From JAHEDH01 sp965364515 (lineage in GTDB: Bacteria; Actinomycetota; Acidimicrobiia; Spongiisociales; ZC4RG35): a stretch of 11,230 nucleotides of DNA. How positions within the stretch are numbered: the first letter of the stretch is position 1; the number at the start of each line of letters is the position of its first letter. The notes beneath the pieces are model-generated. The model was given only the letters and a program-made list of their open reading frames with translations, made no database searches and was not told where the DNA came from. The stretch lies in NCBI GenBank assembly GCA_965364515.1, contig CBDTXZ010000098.1, positions 1 through 11,230 on the forward strand. The letters are read 5' to 3'. This document shows positions 1 to 6,414 of this stretch, piece by piece. Made by a program: the position numbers and the translations under genes.

Positions 1-5
1 CTAGG

Positions 6-1274
6 GTGCCGCGCGTCATGCGCATCGCCCAGGTCCGTGAGGGCTCCACCACCCAGGCCGTCTTCCATGCATGGCCGTTGTTCCTGGCGATGGCGCTCAT
101 CATGTTGGGGAACGGACTTCAGGGGACACTCATCGGTGTCCGTGCGACGCTCGAGGGATTCCCTCCGGCGGTGACGGGCTTCGTGATGTCGGGATACTTC
201 GTCGGCTTCCTGTTCGGTTCAACGCTCACCCCGAAGTTGATGTGGCAGGTGGGTCACGTCCGGGTCTACGCCGGGCTCGCCTCGCTCGCTTCGACGGCGA
301 CACTGGCCCATCTGATCGTGATCAATCCGTTCGCCTGGGGCTTCTTTCGAATCATCACCGGTTTCTGCCTCGCAGGTCTCTACATCGTCGCAGAGAGCTG
401 GCTGAATGGCGCCTCGACCAACGCCAACCGCGGGAAGCTGTTGTCGGTCTACATGCTCACGTTCTCCCTGGCGATGGCGGGAAGCCAGGGGCTGCTGCGG
501 TTCGATGATCCAGGTGGTTTCAAGCTGTTCATCCTGGCCTCGGTGCTCGTCTCGCTCGCAGTCGTCCCGATCTCGCTCACGCCGACGAGGGCTCCGGCAT
601 TCGAAGAGCCGACCGGTGTGCCGATCCGGGAATTGTTCAAGGCTGCACCGCTGGGCATGACTGCTGCCGCAGTGACGGGCACATCGAATGGCGCCCTGCT
701 GTCGGGCGGACCGGTCTACGGCCTGGAGGCCGGGATGGGCGCAGCGCGCGTCGGTCTCTTCATCGCTGTCACGCTCATCGGTCAGTTGGTCTTCCAGTGG
801 CCGCTGGGAGCTCTCTCGGATCGAATCTCTCGAAGGCGAGTCATTCTGGGTGTCACCACGATGGCAGCGATCGCCGCCGGCATCGCCGTCGAGGTGGACC
901 CGTTGGGTGCGCCCTTCCTGTTGATTGCGCTCGTCTTCGGGGGGATGACCTATCCGATGTACTCGCTGTCCGTGAGCCACGTGAACGACGTCGTCCCAGA
1001 GGACAAGCTGGTCGCAGCGAGCGCAGCGACGATCATGGTGAACGGACTCGGCGCCATCGCCGGGCCGATCGTGGCCACCAGTTCGCTGGGCCTGTTCGGC
1101 CCGTCAGGCTTTTGGATCGCCTTGTTGGCGGTGCACGGCGGGCTCGCGTTCTTCGCCGGCTACCGGGTGCTCAGGATCCGAGACCTGGCGATCGTCCGCA
1201 AGGGACGCTTCCTTCCGATTCCGTCGCGAGCCACTGCGCCGGCCCACCGGCTCCTGCAGGACCGGGACCTCTGA
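6..1274 (+). CDS. Major facilitator superfamily transporter, YcaD-like
   Basis: A polytopic inner-membrane carrier of 422 residues with about 12 hydrophobic segments, the usual size for the major facilitator superfamily. The first membrane span begins near residue 20. The loop between spans 2 and 3 (residues 71-88) is a degenerate MFS signature. The matching loop in the second half, GALSDRISRRRVI at 268-280, is well conserved. The stretch VAESWLNG at 128-135 is, from memory, typical of the YcaD-like branch, whose substrates are mostly unknown. The start is uncertain: GTG at 6 and ATG at 18 are both in frame, and no in-frame stop is visible before 6, so the gene could begin outside the window. 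It converges on the DUF1269 gene with only 4 bp between stops. Nothing in the sequence gives the substrate. Uptake of a methylated amine is possible, but the gene faces away from the methylamine-type operons. Confidence 0.85.
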   Translation: MPRVMRIAQVREGSTTQAVFHAWPLFLAMALIMLGNGLQGTLIGVRATLEGFPPAVTGFVMSGYFVGFLFGSTLTPKLMWQVGHVRVYAGLASLASTATLAHLIVINPFAWGFFRIITGFCLAGLYIVAESWLNGASTNANRGKLLSVYMLTFSLAMAGSQGLLRFDDPGGFKLFILASVLVSLAVVPISLTPTRAPAFEEPTGVPIRELFKAAPLGMTAAAVTGTSNGALLSGGPVYGLEAGMGAARVGLFIAVTLIGQLVFQWPLGALSDRISRRRVILGVTTMAAIAAGIAVEVDPLGAPFLLIALVFGGMTYPMYSLSVSHVNDVVPEDKLVAASAATIMVNGLGAIAGPIVATSSLGLFGPSGFWIALLAVHGGLAFFAGYRVLRIRDLAIVRKGRFLPIPSRATAPAHRLLQDRDL

Positions 1275-1278
1275 GCGA

Positions 1279-1785
1279 TCAGACGCCGGCGGCGAGCTCG
1301 TCGCGCAGCCTTTGCGCGATTGCCTCGTCTGCGGTGCAATGGAACAGCTCTCCTTCGAACCGCCGCATCTCCATGGCGACGGCCGTGACGTCGTAGGTAT
1401 CGAGGAGAACGAACAGAGCTGCCTCGTCGCGTCCGAGGCGCTCGCCCATCTCACGCATCTGGTCGTCGTTGATGCCGACGTCGCGGAGTTTGGCGAAGAG
1501 ACCGCCCGCTGCGGCGCCGAGTGCGCCACCGGCGAGCATGCCGACCGGTCCGCCGATGATGCCAACGAGGGCGCCCACCCAGCCTCCAGAGGCTGCGCCC
1601 TGGCCGGGCATCACATCTCGGGTCTGCCTCAGTCGGATCTTGCCGTCTTCGTCCTTCGTGACGATGGCCGCGTCCTCCATGTCTACGAAGCCCTGTTTCA
1701 CGAGTCTGGCGAACGCCAGCAACATCTCCTGCGCCAGCAATGGTTCGTCGAACCTGACGGCGATGAGGGTGGTCGAATCGGTCAT
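1279..1785 (-). CDS. DUF1269 family membrane-associated protein
   Basis: A protein of 168 residues that matches the DUF1269 family by pattern. It has an N-terminal ferredoxin-like segment beginning TTLIAVRFDE, a charged middle (KDEDGKIRLRQTRDV, 44-58), a glycine-zipper hydrophobic stretch at about 68-97 (GWVGALVGIIGG followed by GMLAGGALGAAAGG), and a C-terminal alpha/beta part with FVLLDTYDVTAV (125-136). The glycine zipper suggests membrane insertion or oligomerisation. The biochemical role of the family is not established; it is often thought to be stress related. The ATG at 1785 has no Shine-Dalgarno sequence but sits 6 nt after a TATGGT box, so the mRNA is probably leaderless. The gene lies downstream of etfA on the same strand but has its own promoter-like box and a hairpin before it, so it is probably a separate unit. 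Confidence 0.8.
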   Translation of the reverse strand: MTDSTTLIAVRFDEPLLAQEMLLAFARLVKQGFVDMEDAAIVTKDEDGKIRLRQTRDVMPGQGAASGGWVGALVGIIGGPVGMLAGGALGAAAGGLFAKLRDVGINDDQMREMGERLGRDEAALFVLLDTYDVTAVAMEMRRFEGELFHCTADEAIAQRLRDELAAGV

Positions 1786-1797
1786 GGTGAAACCATA
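1786..1797 (-). promoter_or_regulatory. Leaderless -10 box for the DUF1269 gene
   Basis: Read on the minus strand, TATGGT (1797-1792) is followed by TTCACC and then directly by the ATG. A TANNNT box 6 nt before a start codon, with no ribosome binding site, is the usual layout of leaderless genes in actinobacteria. No convincing -35 is seen at 17-18 nt upstream (GGGTTG). Picked by eye. Confidence 0.45.
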
Positions 1798-1799
1798 TC

Positions 1800-1852
1800 C
1801 CGTTCTTGTGACGCCAACCCACGTAATAGCGGGGTAAACGTCACAAGAACGG
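1800..1852 (-). terminator. Long perfect inverted repeat after etfA (terminator or operator)
   Basis: CCGTTCTTGTGACG at 1800-1813 is the exact reverse complement of CGTCACAAGAACGG at 1839-1852, giving a 14-bp stem around a 25-nt loop. The loop itself contains ACCC and GGGT (minus-strand sense) that could extend the pairing. It starts 3 bp after the etfA stop, which fits an end-of-operon hairpin. No U-run follows, so it would be a U-less hairpin, as is common in high-GC actinobacteria. The arm at 1800-1813 lies immediately upstream of the DUF1269 -10 box, so the repeat could instead be an operator for that gene. The two roles are not exclusive. Confidence 0.5.
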
Positions 1853-1854
1853 AA

Positions 1855-2805
1855 TCAGCTGAGCGCTTCGATCAGGGCGGGGACGACTTCGTGGAGGTCG
1901 CCGACCACGGCGTAGTCGGCTTTGGACATCATGTTCGCCTCGCGGTCGGTGTTGATGGCGAGGATCTTCTTCGACGCCATCGCCCCCACCCAGTGTTGGA
2001 TCGCGCCAGAGATGCCGCACGCGATGTACAGATCTGGTGCGATTCGCGTCCCCGTCTGGCCGACCTGATCGGTGTGAGGTCGCCAACCGTTGTTCGTGAC
2101 GACTCTCGAGCAGCCGACCACGCCGCCCAGCAGGCCGGCCAACTCCTCGAGCGGAGCGAAACCCTCGGCGGAACCGACTCCGCGGCCACCCCCGACCACG
2201 ACCGGGGCGGTGGCCAGGGTGATCCCGGCGTTGAGCGTCACTCGGTCCACCACGCGGGTGCGGCCGGCCGTCTCGTCCAGGGTCGGCTCGAAACGCTCGA
2301 GCACGACCTCGGCATCCGCGCCCGCGATGGGGGGCTCCCAGGAATGGGGAGCGACCGTGAGCAACTGGAAACCGGCCTCCAGTTCGACGTGTTCGAAGAG
2401 ACTGCCACCCCAGCGAATGCGGGTGAGTCTCCAGGGATCACCGATCTCGGCCGATGTGACATTGGCCACCATCGGCTGGTCGAGAATCGCTCCGAGATGC
2501 GCCAGCACCTCGTTCCCGCGGTCGGTTCCCGTCGCCAGGACCACCTTCGCTCCGGAGACGACGACCAGTTGGGCGAGCGCATCGCCCCAGGCCTCGGGGG
2601 CGAAATCCGAGAGCTCGGCGTGTTCGACGAGATGGGCCTTCGCCACCCCATAGGTGCCGAGGCTCGCTGCGATCGGTTCGGCGTCGGCACCGATGAGCAC
2701 CGCTTCGACGTCGAGCCCCAATGCGCCGGCAAACGCCACGGACTGCAATGAGGTTTCGGCCATCACACCACGGTCGTGGTCGATCAACACCAAGGCGGTC
2801 GTCAT
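1855..2805 (-). CDS. etfA: Electron transfer flavoprotein subunit alpha
   Basis: The FAD-carrying large subunit of electron transfer flavoprotein, 316 residues, normal for the family. It passes electrons from flavin dehydrogenases to the membrane ETF:quinone oxidoreductase. The N-terminal nucleotide-fold domain (1-190) is followed by the FAD domain. That domain shows GGGRG at 205-209, SR at 233-234, QVGQTG at 247-252, the hallmark LYIACGISGAIQH at 259-271, AINTD at 283-287 and ADYAVVGD at 296-303. The usual segment EAPIF before ADYG is replaced by EANMMSK (289-295), a departure from mitochondrial-type EtfA. The ATG overlaps the etfB stop in an ATGA arrangement, so translation is probably coupled. 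Position behind the dimethylglycine-dehydrogenase-like gene indicates that enzyme as the electron donor. It ends just before a 14-bp inverted repeat. Confidence 0.95.
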   Translation of the reverse strand: MTTALVLIDHDRGVMAETSLQSVAFAGALGLDVEAVLIGADAEPIAASLGTYGVAKAHLVEHAELSDFAPEAWGDALAQLVVVSGAKVVLATGTDRGNEVLAHLGAILDQPMVANVTSAEIGDPWRLTRIRWGGSLFEHVELEAGFQLLTVAPHSWEPPIAGADAEVVLERFEPTLDETAGRTRVVDRVTLNAGITLATAPVVVGGGRGVGSAEGFAPLEELAGLLGGVVGCSRVVTNNGWRPHTDQVGQTGTRIAPDLYIACGISGAIQHWVGAMASKKILAINTDREANMMSKADYAVVGDLHEVVPALIEALS

Positions 2806-3566
2806 CGGATTCCCAGCGTCTCGAGAACTTCCACGATCGCCGGGACTGCGGCGGCCCCCTCGCCGAGCAGAACGGTGCGACTCTCCTGCTCGGGTGGCGA
2901 CTCGAACCGGACCATCCGCTGTCCGCCTGGATCCGGGTCCGACTCGACGGAACCGATCTCGGCCTTGCGCGACTTGAGGCGACCGGGCAGCGTCGGATAG
3001 CGCGGCAGGTTGAGCCCCTCTCTCACGGCCAGTACCGCCGGCATCTTCAATCTGTAGACCTCGAAGCCGCTCGGGATCTCGCGTCTCGCCACGATCTCGG
3101 AGCCGTCAACCTCGATGTCCTTGATGCCGCTGACGGTCGGCCTGCCCAAGGCTCTCGCGACCCGGATACCCACCTGGTATCCACCGGCATCGGCGGACTC
3201 GTTGCCGAACAGGATCACGTCGAACCCGCCATCGCGCTCCTCGAGGATGCGGATGGCATCCACGAGACCGCGAGCGGTCGCCTGTGGATCGAGGTCGGAT
3301 CCGTCGGTCGGCACCAGCACGGCGTTGTCGATTCCGACCGACACGGCATAGCGAAGCTGCTCCTCGGATTCGGGCGGACCCATCGTGATCACCGTCGACG
3401 AGCCGCCGTGATCGGCGACCAGTTGCACGGCGCCCTCCACCGCGCACTCCTCGTGGGGGGAGGTGGCGAAGCCGAGGTTCCTCGTGTCGATCGCCTGTTG
3501 GTCGTTGGTCAGGGCGATGCGCGCACCCGGAGCGGGTACGCGTTTCACGCAGACGAGGACTCGCAT
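2802..3566 (-). CDS. etfB: Electron transfer flavoprotein subunit beta
   Basis: The small ETF subunit, 254 residues, which binds AMP and docks with EtfA and the partner dehydrogenase. It opens with MRVLVCVKRVPAPG, typical of the family. GNESADAGGYQVG (121-133) corresponds to the AMP-binding region, and EGLNLPRYP (183-191) is the EtfB signature near the recognition loop that contacts dehydrogenases. The ATG lies 3 nt after the stop of the dehydrogenase gene. An AAGGG sits 7 nt upstream of it, inside the end of that gene. The 3' end overlaps etfA by 4 nt. The gene is evidently co-transcribed as dehydrogenase, etfB, etfA, and a dedicated ETF for this dehydrogenase is the natural reading. Confidence 0.95.
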   Translation of the reverse strand: MRVLVCVKRVPAPGARIALTNDQQAIDTRNLGFATSPHEECAVEGAVQLVADHGGSSTVITMGPPESEEQLRYAVSVGIDNAVLVPTDGSDLDPQATARGLVDAIRILEERDGGFDVILFGNESADAGGYQVGIRVARALGRPTVSGIKDIEVDGSEIVARREIPSGFEVYRLKMPAVLAVREGLNLPRYPTLPGRLKSRKAEIGSVESDPDPGGQRMVRFESPPEQESRTVLLGEGAAAVPAIVEVLETLGIR

Positions 3567-3569
3567 CGG

Positions 3570-6074
3570 TCAGCCCTTCATCCTCGAGTCGTCGGGATCG
3601 AACAACGGGGTCGATCCGGCGACGGCCACCGTGATGGGGAACACCTCGTTCATGTACTTGACGCCGAACTTGGCGCCCTCGACGGCGAGGTCGGTCGGGA
3701 GATACCCCATGAGCAGGTACTTGCCGACCGAAGGCCCCATCCCGGCGGTCGTCACGATGGAGATCCGTCCTCTCGAATCGACGATGCGGTTGCCGTCGGT
3801 GTCCACGATGGGTTCACCACCGGTCATGTATCGAGGAATGCCGGCACCGGACATGTGGTCGTCGACCGTGAAAGTACAGAGCGTTGCAACCGGACCGTCT
3901 TCGCGAGCTTTGAGGTACGCCTCCTTGCCGACGAAATCGGCCGACTTGACCCGCGGCCGGGCCAGTCCCGCCTCCACCGGCGTGTACTCGGATTCCAGCT
4001 CGGCACCCATGAGTCGGTACCCCTTCTCGAGCCGACCGGTGGTTCCGTAGACGCCACCACCGACGGGAACCATCCCATGGGATTGACCCGCCTCCCAGAT
4101 CCGATCCCACAGCGCCACGGCGTCATCGACGGCGACGTAGATCTCCCAGCCCAGTTCACCGACGTAGGAGATGCGAAGCAGGCGGGCGGTGATGCCACCG
4201 AAATCGATCTGGGCAGTGGTGCCGTACGGGAAGCCGTCATTCGACAGGTCGTCATCGGTGAGCGTCGAGAGCACCGTCCGAGCATGCGGGCCCCACACGC
4301 CGATGGTCACCATCGATTCGGACGTGTTCTCGAAGGTCACCGAGCCGTCGTCGGGAAGGTGCCGGCGGAACCAGTACTCGTCGCGCGGCCCGTCGAAGGC
4401 GCCGGTGACGATCCTGAAGTGATCCTCACCCAGCCGCTTGACCGTGAGGTCGGAGCGGAACCCGCCGTGCTCGTTGAGCAGCGGCGTGTACACCGCTGAG
4501 CCAACCGGCTTGTCGACCTGGTTGACCACCATCTTCTGGACGTAGTCCACGGCGCCCGGCCCGGTGACATCGAAGGTCACGAACGCACTCAGGTCGACGA
4601 TGCCGACCCGCTCGCGAAGCGCGAGATGCTCGGCGGTGCTGATCGGGGACCACCAGCGGGCGTCCCACTCGTGTGGCCGGTCCGCCACCTCGTATTCGTC
4701 CAAGAGGGTCTTGTTGGTCTCGTACCACTGGGGACGCTCCGTCACGCCGGCCTGGAAATAGACCGCGCCGAGCGCATCGGTGCGTTCCCGAAGTGGCGAC
4801 ACGACCAGGTCACGTCGCGATTCCCACTGCTCACGAGGGTGCACGATCCCGTAGGTCTTGTTGAAGTGCTCGGCGCAGCGAGCGAGCACGTGCTCTTCGG
4901 TCCGGTTCACGTCGTAGAAGCGCGAGATGTCGGAGTGATGCGGATCGATCGATGGCGCGCCGTACGTCATCCACTCGGCGATCAGCTTGCCCGCACCGGG
5001 CCCTTCCTTGATCCAGATCGCCGCCGCAGACCACAGATTCTTCACCTCCACGGTCTCACCGATCAACGGCATCGCATCCGGCGTGAGCGACAGGAGACCG
5101 TTGATGGCGTACTTGATCTCGGCGGATGACAGGATCTCCGGCATCAACTCCAACGCATCCTCGAGCTGGGGATCGAAATCGTCGGCGGTGAAGGGCAGCT
5201 CGGTCGGCGAGAGCTTCGACTCTTCGATCGACGGGATCTCGTCGGGATGATGGAAGATCGGCCGGTGGGCGTATGAGCCGACTTCCATCGAACCTGCAGA
5301 CTGACGCTCGTACATGAAGGTGTCCATGTCGCGCACGATCGGGTACGAGATCTCGTTGTTGGTCTCGACGAGGACGTCGATCGGACCGACATCGATCATC
5401 TGGTGAACAGCCGGCGTCAGCGGAATGGTGGCGCCGGCCATGGCGGCGATGCGCGGGCTCCAGCAGCCGCAGGCGACGACGACGTATTCGGCCTCGATCC
5501 TTCCACGATCGGTGACCACCGCTTTCACGGCGCCATCCTCGACTTCGACGTCGGTCACTTCCGTGTTGGGAAAGACTTCCAGGGCATTCTTTGCCTGAGC
5601 GCGCTCCCGGAAGATCGTGCCGGCTCGGAGTGAGTCCACGACCGAGACACTCGGCGTATAGAAGCCGCCGAGAATCACCGACTCGTCGACGAACGGGACC
5701 TTCTCCTTGACCTGCTCGGGCGTCAACAGCTCGGCGTCGACGCCCCAGGCGGTCGCGGAGCTCATGCGGCGGCGTAGCTCCTCCATGCGCTCTGGGGTGC
5801 GTGCCACCTCGATGCCCCCACAGGTGGTGTTGACGCCCATCTCCTCGAACTGACGCTGACTGTCGAGGGTGAGCGCCGCCATCTCCTTGTTGTGATCGAC
5901 CGGGAAGATGAAGTTCGATGCATGGCCGGTCGATCCACCGGGATTCGGGAGAGGCCCCTTGTCGATCTGGACGATGTCGGTCCAGCCGAGCTCGGCGAGA
6001 TGTCCGACGACTGCGTTGCCGACGATGCCGGCGCCGATGACGACGACTCGGGCGTTGGAGGGAAGATCGCTCAC
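3570..6074 (-). CDS. Dimethylglycine/sarcosine dehydrogenase-like flavoprotein with GcvT-type folate domain
   Basis: Predicted to oxidise N-methyl groups of dimethylglycine, sarcosine or a related amine, giving electrons to ETF and the one-carbon unit to tetrahydrofolate. The product is 834 residues, close to mammalian DMGDH. The FAD domain carries GAGIVG at 14-19. STGHASN at 48-54 aligns with the STWHAAG region of DMGDH, so His51 is the likely covalent-flavin histidine. A linker domain follows (about 385-440). The GcvT-like half runs from about 470 and includes GVWGPHART (592-600), RISYVGELGWEIY (634-646) and RLEKGYRLMGAEL (681-693). The start chosen is the GTG at 6074, preceded by AGGAG with an 8-nt gap and followed at once by the Rossmann strand. 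An open frame continues to 6416, but its extra 114 residues match nothing and cross the promoter region. The exact substrate cannot be read from sequence. Confidence 0.88.
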   Translation of the reverse strand: MSDLPSNARVVVIGAGIVGNAVVGHLAELGWTDIVQIDKGPLPNPGGSTGHASNFIFPVDHNKEMAALTLDSQRQFEEMGVNTTCGGIEVARTPERMEELRRRMSSATAWGVDAELLTPEQVKEKVPFVDESVILGGFYTPSVSVVDSLRAGTIFRERAQAKNALEVFPNTEVTDVEVEDGAVKAVVTDRGRIEAEYVVVACGCWSPRIAAMAGATIPLTPAVHQMIDVGPIDVLVETNNEISYPIVRDMDTFMYERQSAGSMEVGSYAHRPIFHHPDEIPSIEESKLSPTELPFTADDFDPQLEDALELMPEILSSAEIKYAINGLLSLTPDAMPLIGETVEVKNLWSAAAIWIKEGPGAGKLIAEWMTYGAPSIDPHHSDISRFYDVNRTEEHVLARCAEHFNKTYGIVHPREQWESRRDLVVSPLRERTDALGAVYFQAGVTERPQWYETNKTLLDEYEVADRPHEWDARWWSPISTAEHLALRERVGIVDLSAFVTFDVTGPGAVDYVQKMVVNQVDKPVGSAVYTPLLNEHGGFRSDLTVKRLGEDHFRIVTGAFDGPRDEYWFRRHLPDDGSVTFENTSESMVTIGVWGPHARTVLSTLTDDDLSNDGFPYGTTAQIDFGGITARLLRISYVGELGWEIYVAVDDAVALWDRIWEAGQSHGMVPVGGGVYGTTGRLEKGYRLMGAELESEYTPVEAGLARPRVKSADFVGKEAYLKAREDGPVATLCTFTVDDHMSGAGIPRYMTGGEPIVDTDGNRIVDSRGRISIVTTAGMGPSVGKYLLMGYLPTDLAVEGAKFGVKYMNEVFPITVAVAGSTPLFDPDDSRMKG

Positions 6075-6082
6075 CGCTGTGA

Positions 6083-6087
6083 CTCCT
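6083..6087 (-). promoter_or_regulatory. Ribosome binding site deciding the dehydrogenase GTG start
   Basis: AGGAG on the minus strand at 6087-6083 lies 8 nt before the GTG at 6074-6072. The alternative in-frame ATG at 6131 has only a weak purine stretch before it. Together with the Rossmann fold beginning at residue 10 this supports the short form. Confidence 0.65.
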
Positions 6088-6143
6088 GCGTTGGGATGTA
6101 TCGCGGCGTGGGCCACGATTGTGCCGACCATCCCGGCGAGGAT

Positions 6144-6160
6144 GATCCACCACGGGGGCA
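6144..6160 (+). promoter_or_regulatory. Operator-like repeat, copy 1 (partial)
   Basis: GATCCACCACGGGGGCA shares its first nine bases with the two copies to its right and agrees with copy 2 at 12 of 17 positions. Its start is 19 bp from the next copy. It lies in the predicted 5' leader of the dehydrogenase mRNA. It is the weakest copy and may be a degenerate or accessory site. Confidence 0.4.
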
Positions 6161-6162
6161 AC

Positions 6163-6197
6163 GATCCACCATGTGGAACGCAACCGCATGGTGGATC
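6163..6197 (+). promoter_or_regulatory. Pair of opposed operator-like sites at the dehydrogenase promoter
   Basis: GATCCACCATGTGGAAC on the plus strand (6163-6179) is followed one base later by GATCCACCATGCGGTTG on the minus strand (6197-6181). The outer 11 bases (GATCCACCATG and CATGGTGGATC) form a perfect inverted repeat with a 13-bp centre. The first site also has internal dyad symmetry (TCC and GGA arms). The pair covers the expected transcription start (about 6193) of the leftward promoter and the first 30 bases of its transcript, the usual place for a repressor. The shape resembles sites of IclR-type regulators, but that assignment is inference. No regulator gene is in the window. Confidence 0.6.
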
Positions 6198-6199
6198 CG

Positions 6200-6228
6200 A
6201 CGATACCGCTCCGCCGGGGTGGCGTCTA
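6200..6228 (-). promoter_or_regulatory. Candidate promoter of the dehydrogenase-etfBA operon
   Basis: On the minus strand, TAGACG (6228-6223) is separated by 17 bp from TATCGT (6205-6200). These fit a sigma-70-like TTGACA / TANNNT pattern in a high-GC genome. Transcription would start near 6193, leaving a leader of about 119 nt. The operator-like pair 6163-6197 lies directly over and after this start. Selected by eye; start site not measured. Confidence 0.45.
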
Positions 6229-6260
6229 CCGGAATCCCGGAAAATCTGGTGACGCCTCAG

Positions 6261-6277
6261 CCCAACTCCCAGTTGGG
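6261..6277. promoter_or_regulatory. Perfect palindrome between the two divergent promoters
   Basis: CCCAACTCCCAGTTGGG has 7-bp arms around a 3-bp centre and is unlike the GATCCACCATG sites. Its centre is about 62 bp upstream of the predicted rightward start and about 76 bp upstream of the leftward one, a suitable place for an activator. In RNA it could form a short hairpin, but it lies outside both predicted transcripts, so a DNA-binding role is more likely. Confidence 0.45.
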
Positions 6278-6295
6278 AAAACTCCTCGGTTTCTG

Positions 6296-6324
6296 TGGAC
6301 AGGATGGGCTGCAACCGATAGTGT
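6296..6324 (+). promoter_or_regulatory. Candidate promoter of the corrinoid methyltransferase operon
   Basis: TGGACA (6296-6301, five of six matches to TTGACA) stands 17 bp before TAGTGT (6319-6324, with the key T, A and final T). Transcription would start near 6331, giving a leader of about 84 nt that contains an operator-like site at 6342-6358. Selected by eye. Confidence 0.5.
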
Positions 6325-6341
6325 GCCGACAACTGGGCATG

Positions 6342-6358
6342 GTTCCACCATGCGGAAC
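6342..6358 (+). promoter_or_regulatory. Operator-like site downstream of the corrinoid operon promoter
   Basis: GTTCCACCATGCGGAAC is the most symmetrical copy, with GTTCC and GGAAC arms flanking 7 bp, and it matches the site at 6163-6179 at 15 of 17 positions. It falls about 11-27 bp after the predicted start of the rightward transcript, so a bound protein would block that operon. The same motif at both promoters of a divergent pair argues for shared control. Confidence 0.6.
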
Positions 6359-6368
6359 ACATCACCGG

Positions 6369-6393
6369 CCCGTTCCCCCGATCCGGCAACGGG
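6369..6393 (+). other. Small leader hairpin before the corrinoid protein gene
   Basis: CCCGTT (6369-6374) can pair with AACGGG (6388-6393) across a 13-nt loop, ending 11 nt before the AGGAG that serves the ATG at 6415. It is short and may be chance. I see no cobalamin-riboswitch-like B12 box in this leader. Confidence 0.2.
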
Positions 6394-6414
6394 AGGAAGT
6401 CCTCAGGAGCCGCC

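Noticed and set aside
6..1274. The transporter as the uptake system for the demethylation pathway.
   Set aside because: It is more than 4 kb from the divergent promoter region, separated by the DUF1269 gene, and resembles carriers of unknown substrate rather than a betaine transporter. There is no sequence support for the link.
1275..1278. A terminator between the converging transporter and DUF1269 genes.
   Set aside because: Only 4 bp separate the stops and I found no convincing hairpin there. Any terminator would have to lie inside the opposing gene.
1312..2751. A 479-codon open frame on the plus strand across the DUF1269 and etfA genes.
   Set aside because: It lies antisense to two genes with clear family motifs, has low-complexity composition rich in Arg, Asp, Gly and His, and has no recognisable domain. 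It is a high-GC shadow.
2721..4499. A 592-codon plus-strand open frame opposite etfB and the dehydrogenase.
   Set aside because: Antisense to strongly supported genes. The product is a His/Arg/Gly-rich composition with no fold or motif, as expected for a shadow frame in GC-rich DNA.
6331..6414. A possible cobalamin riboswitch in the leader of the corrinoid protein gene.
   Set aside because: The leader is only about 84 nt, too short for a B12 riboswitch, and I see no B12-box-like sequence or the expected long stems.
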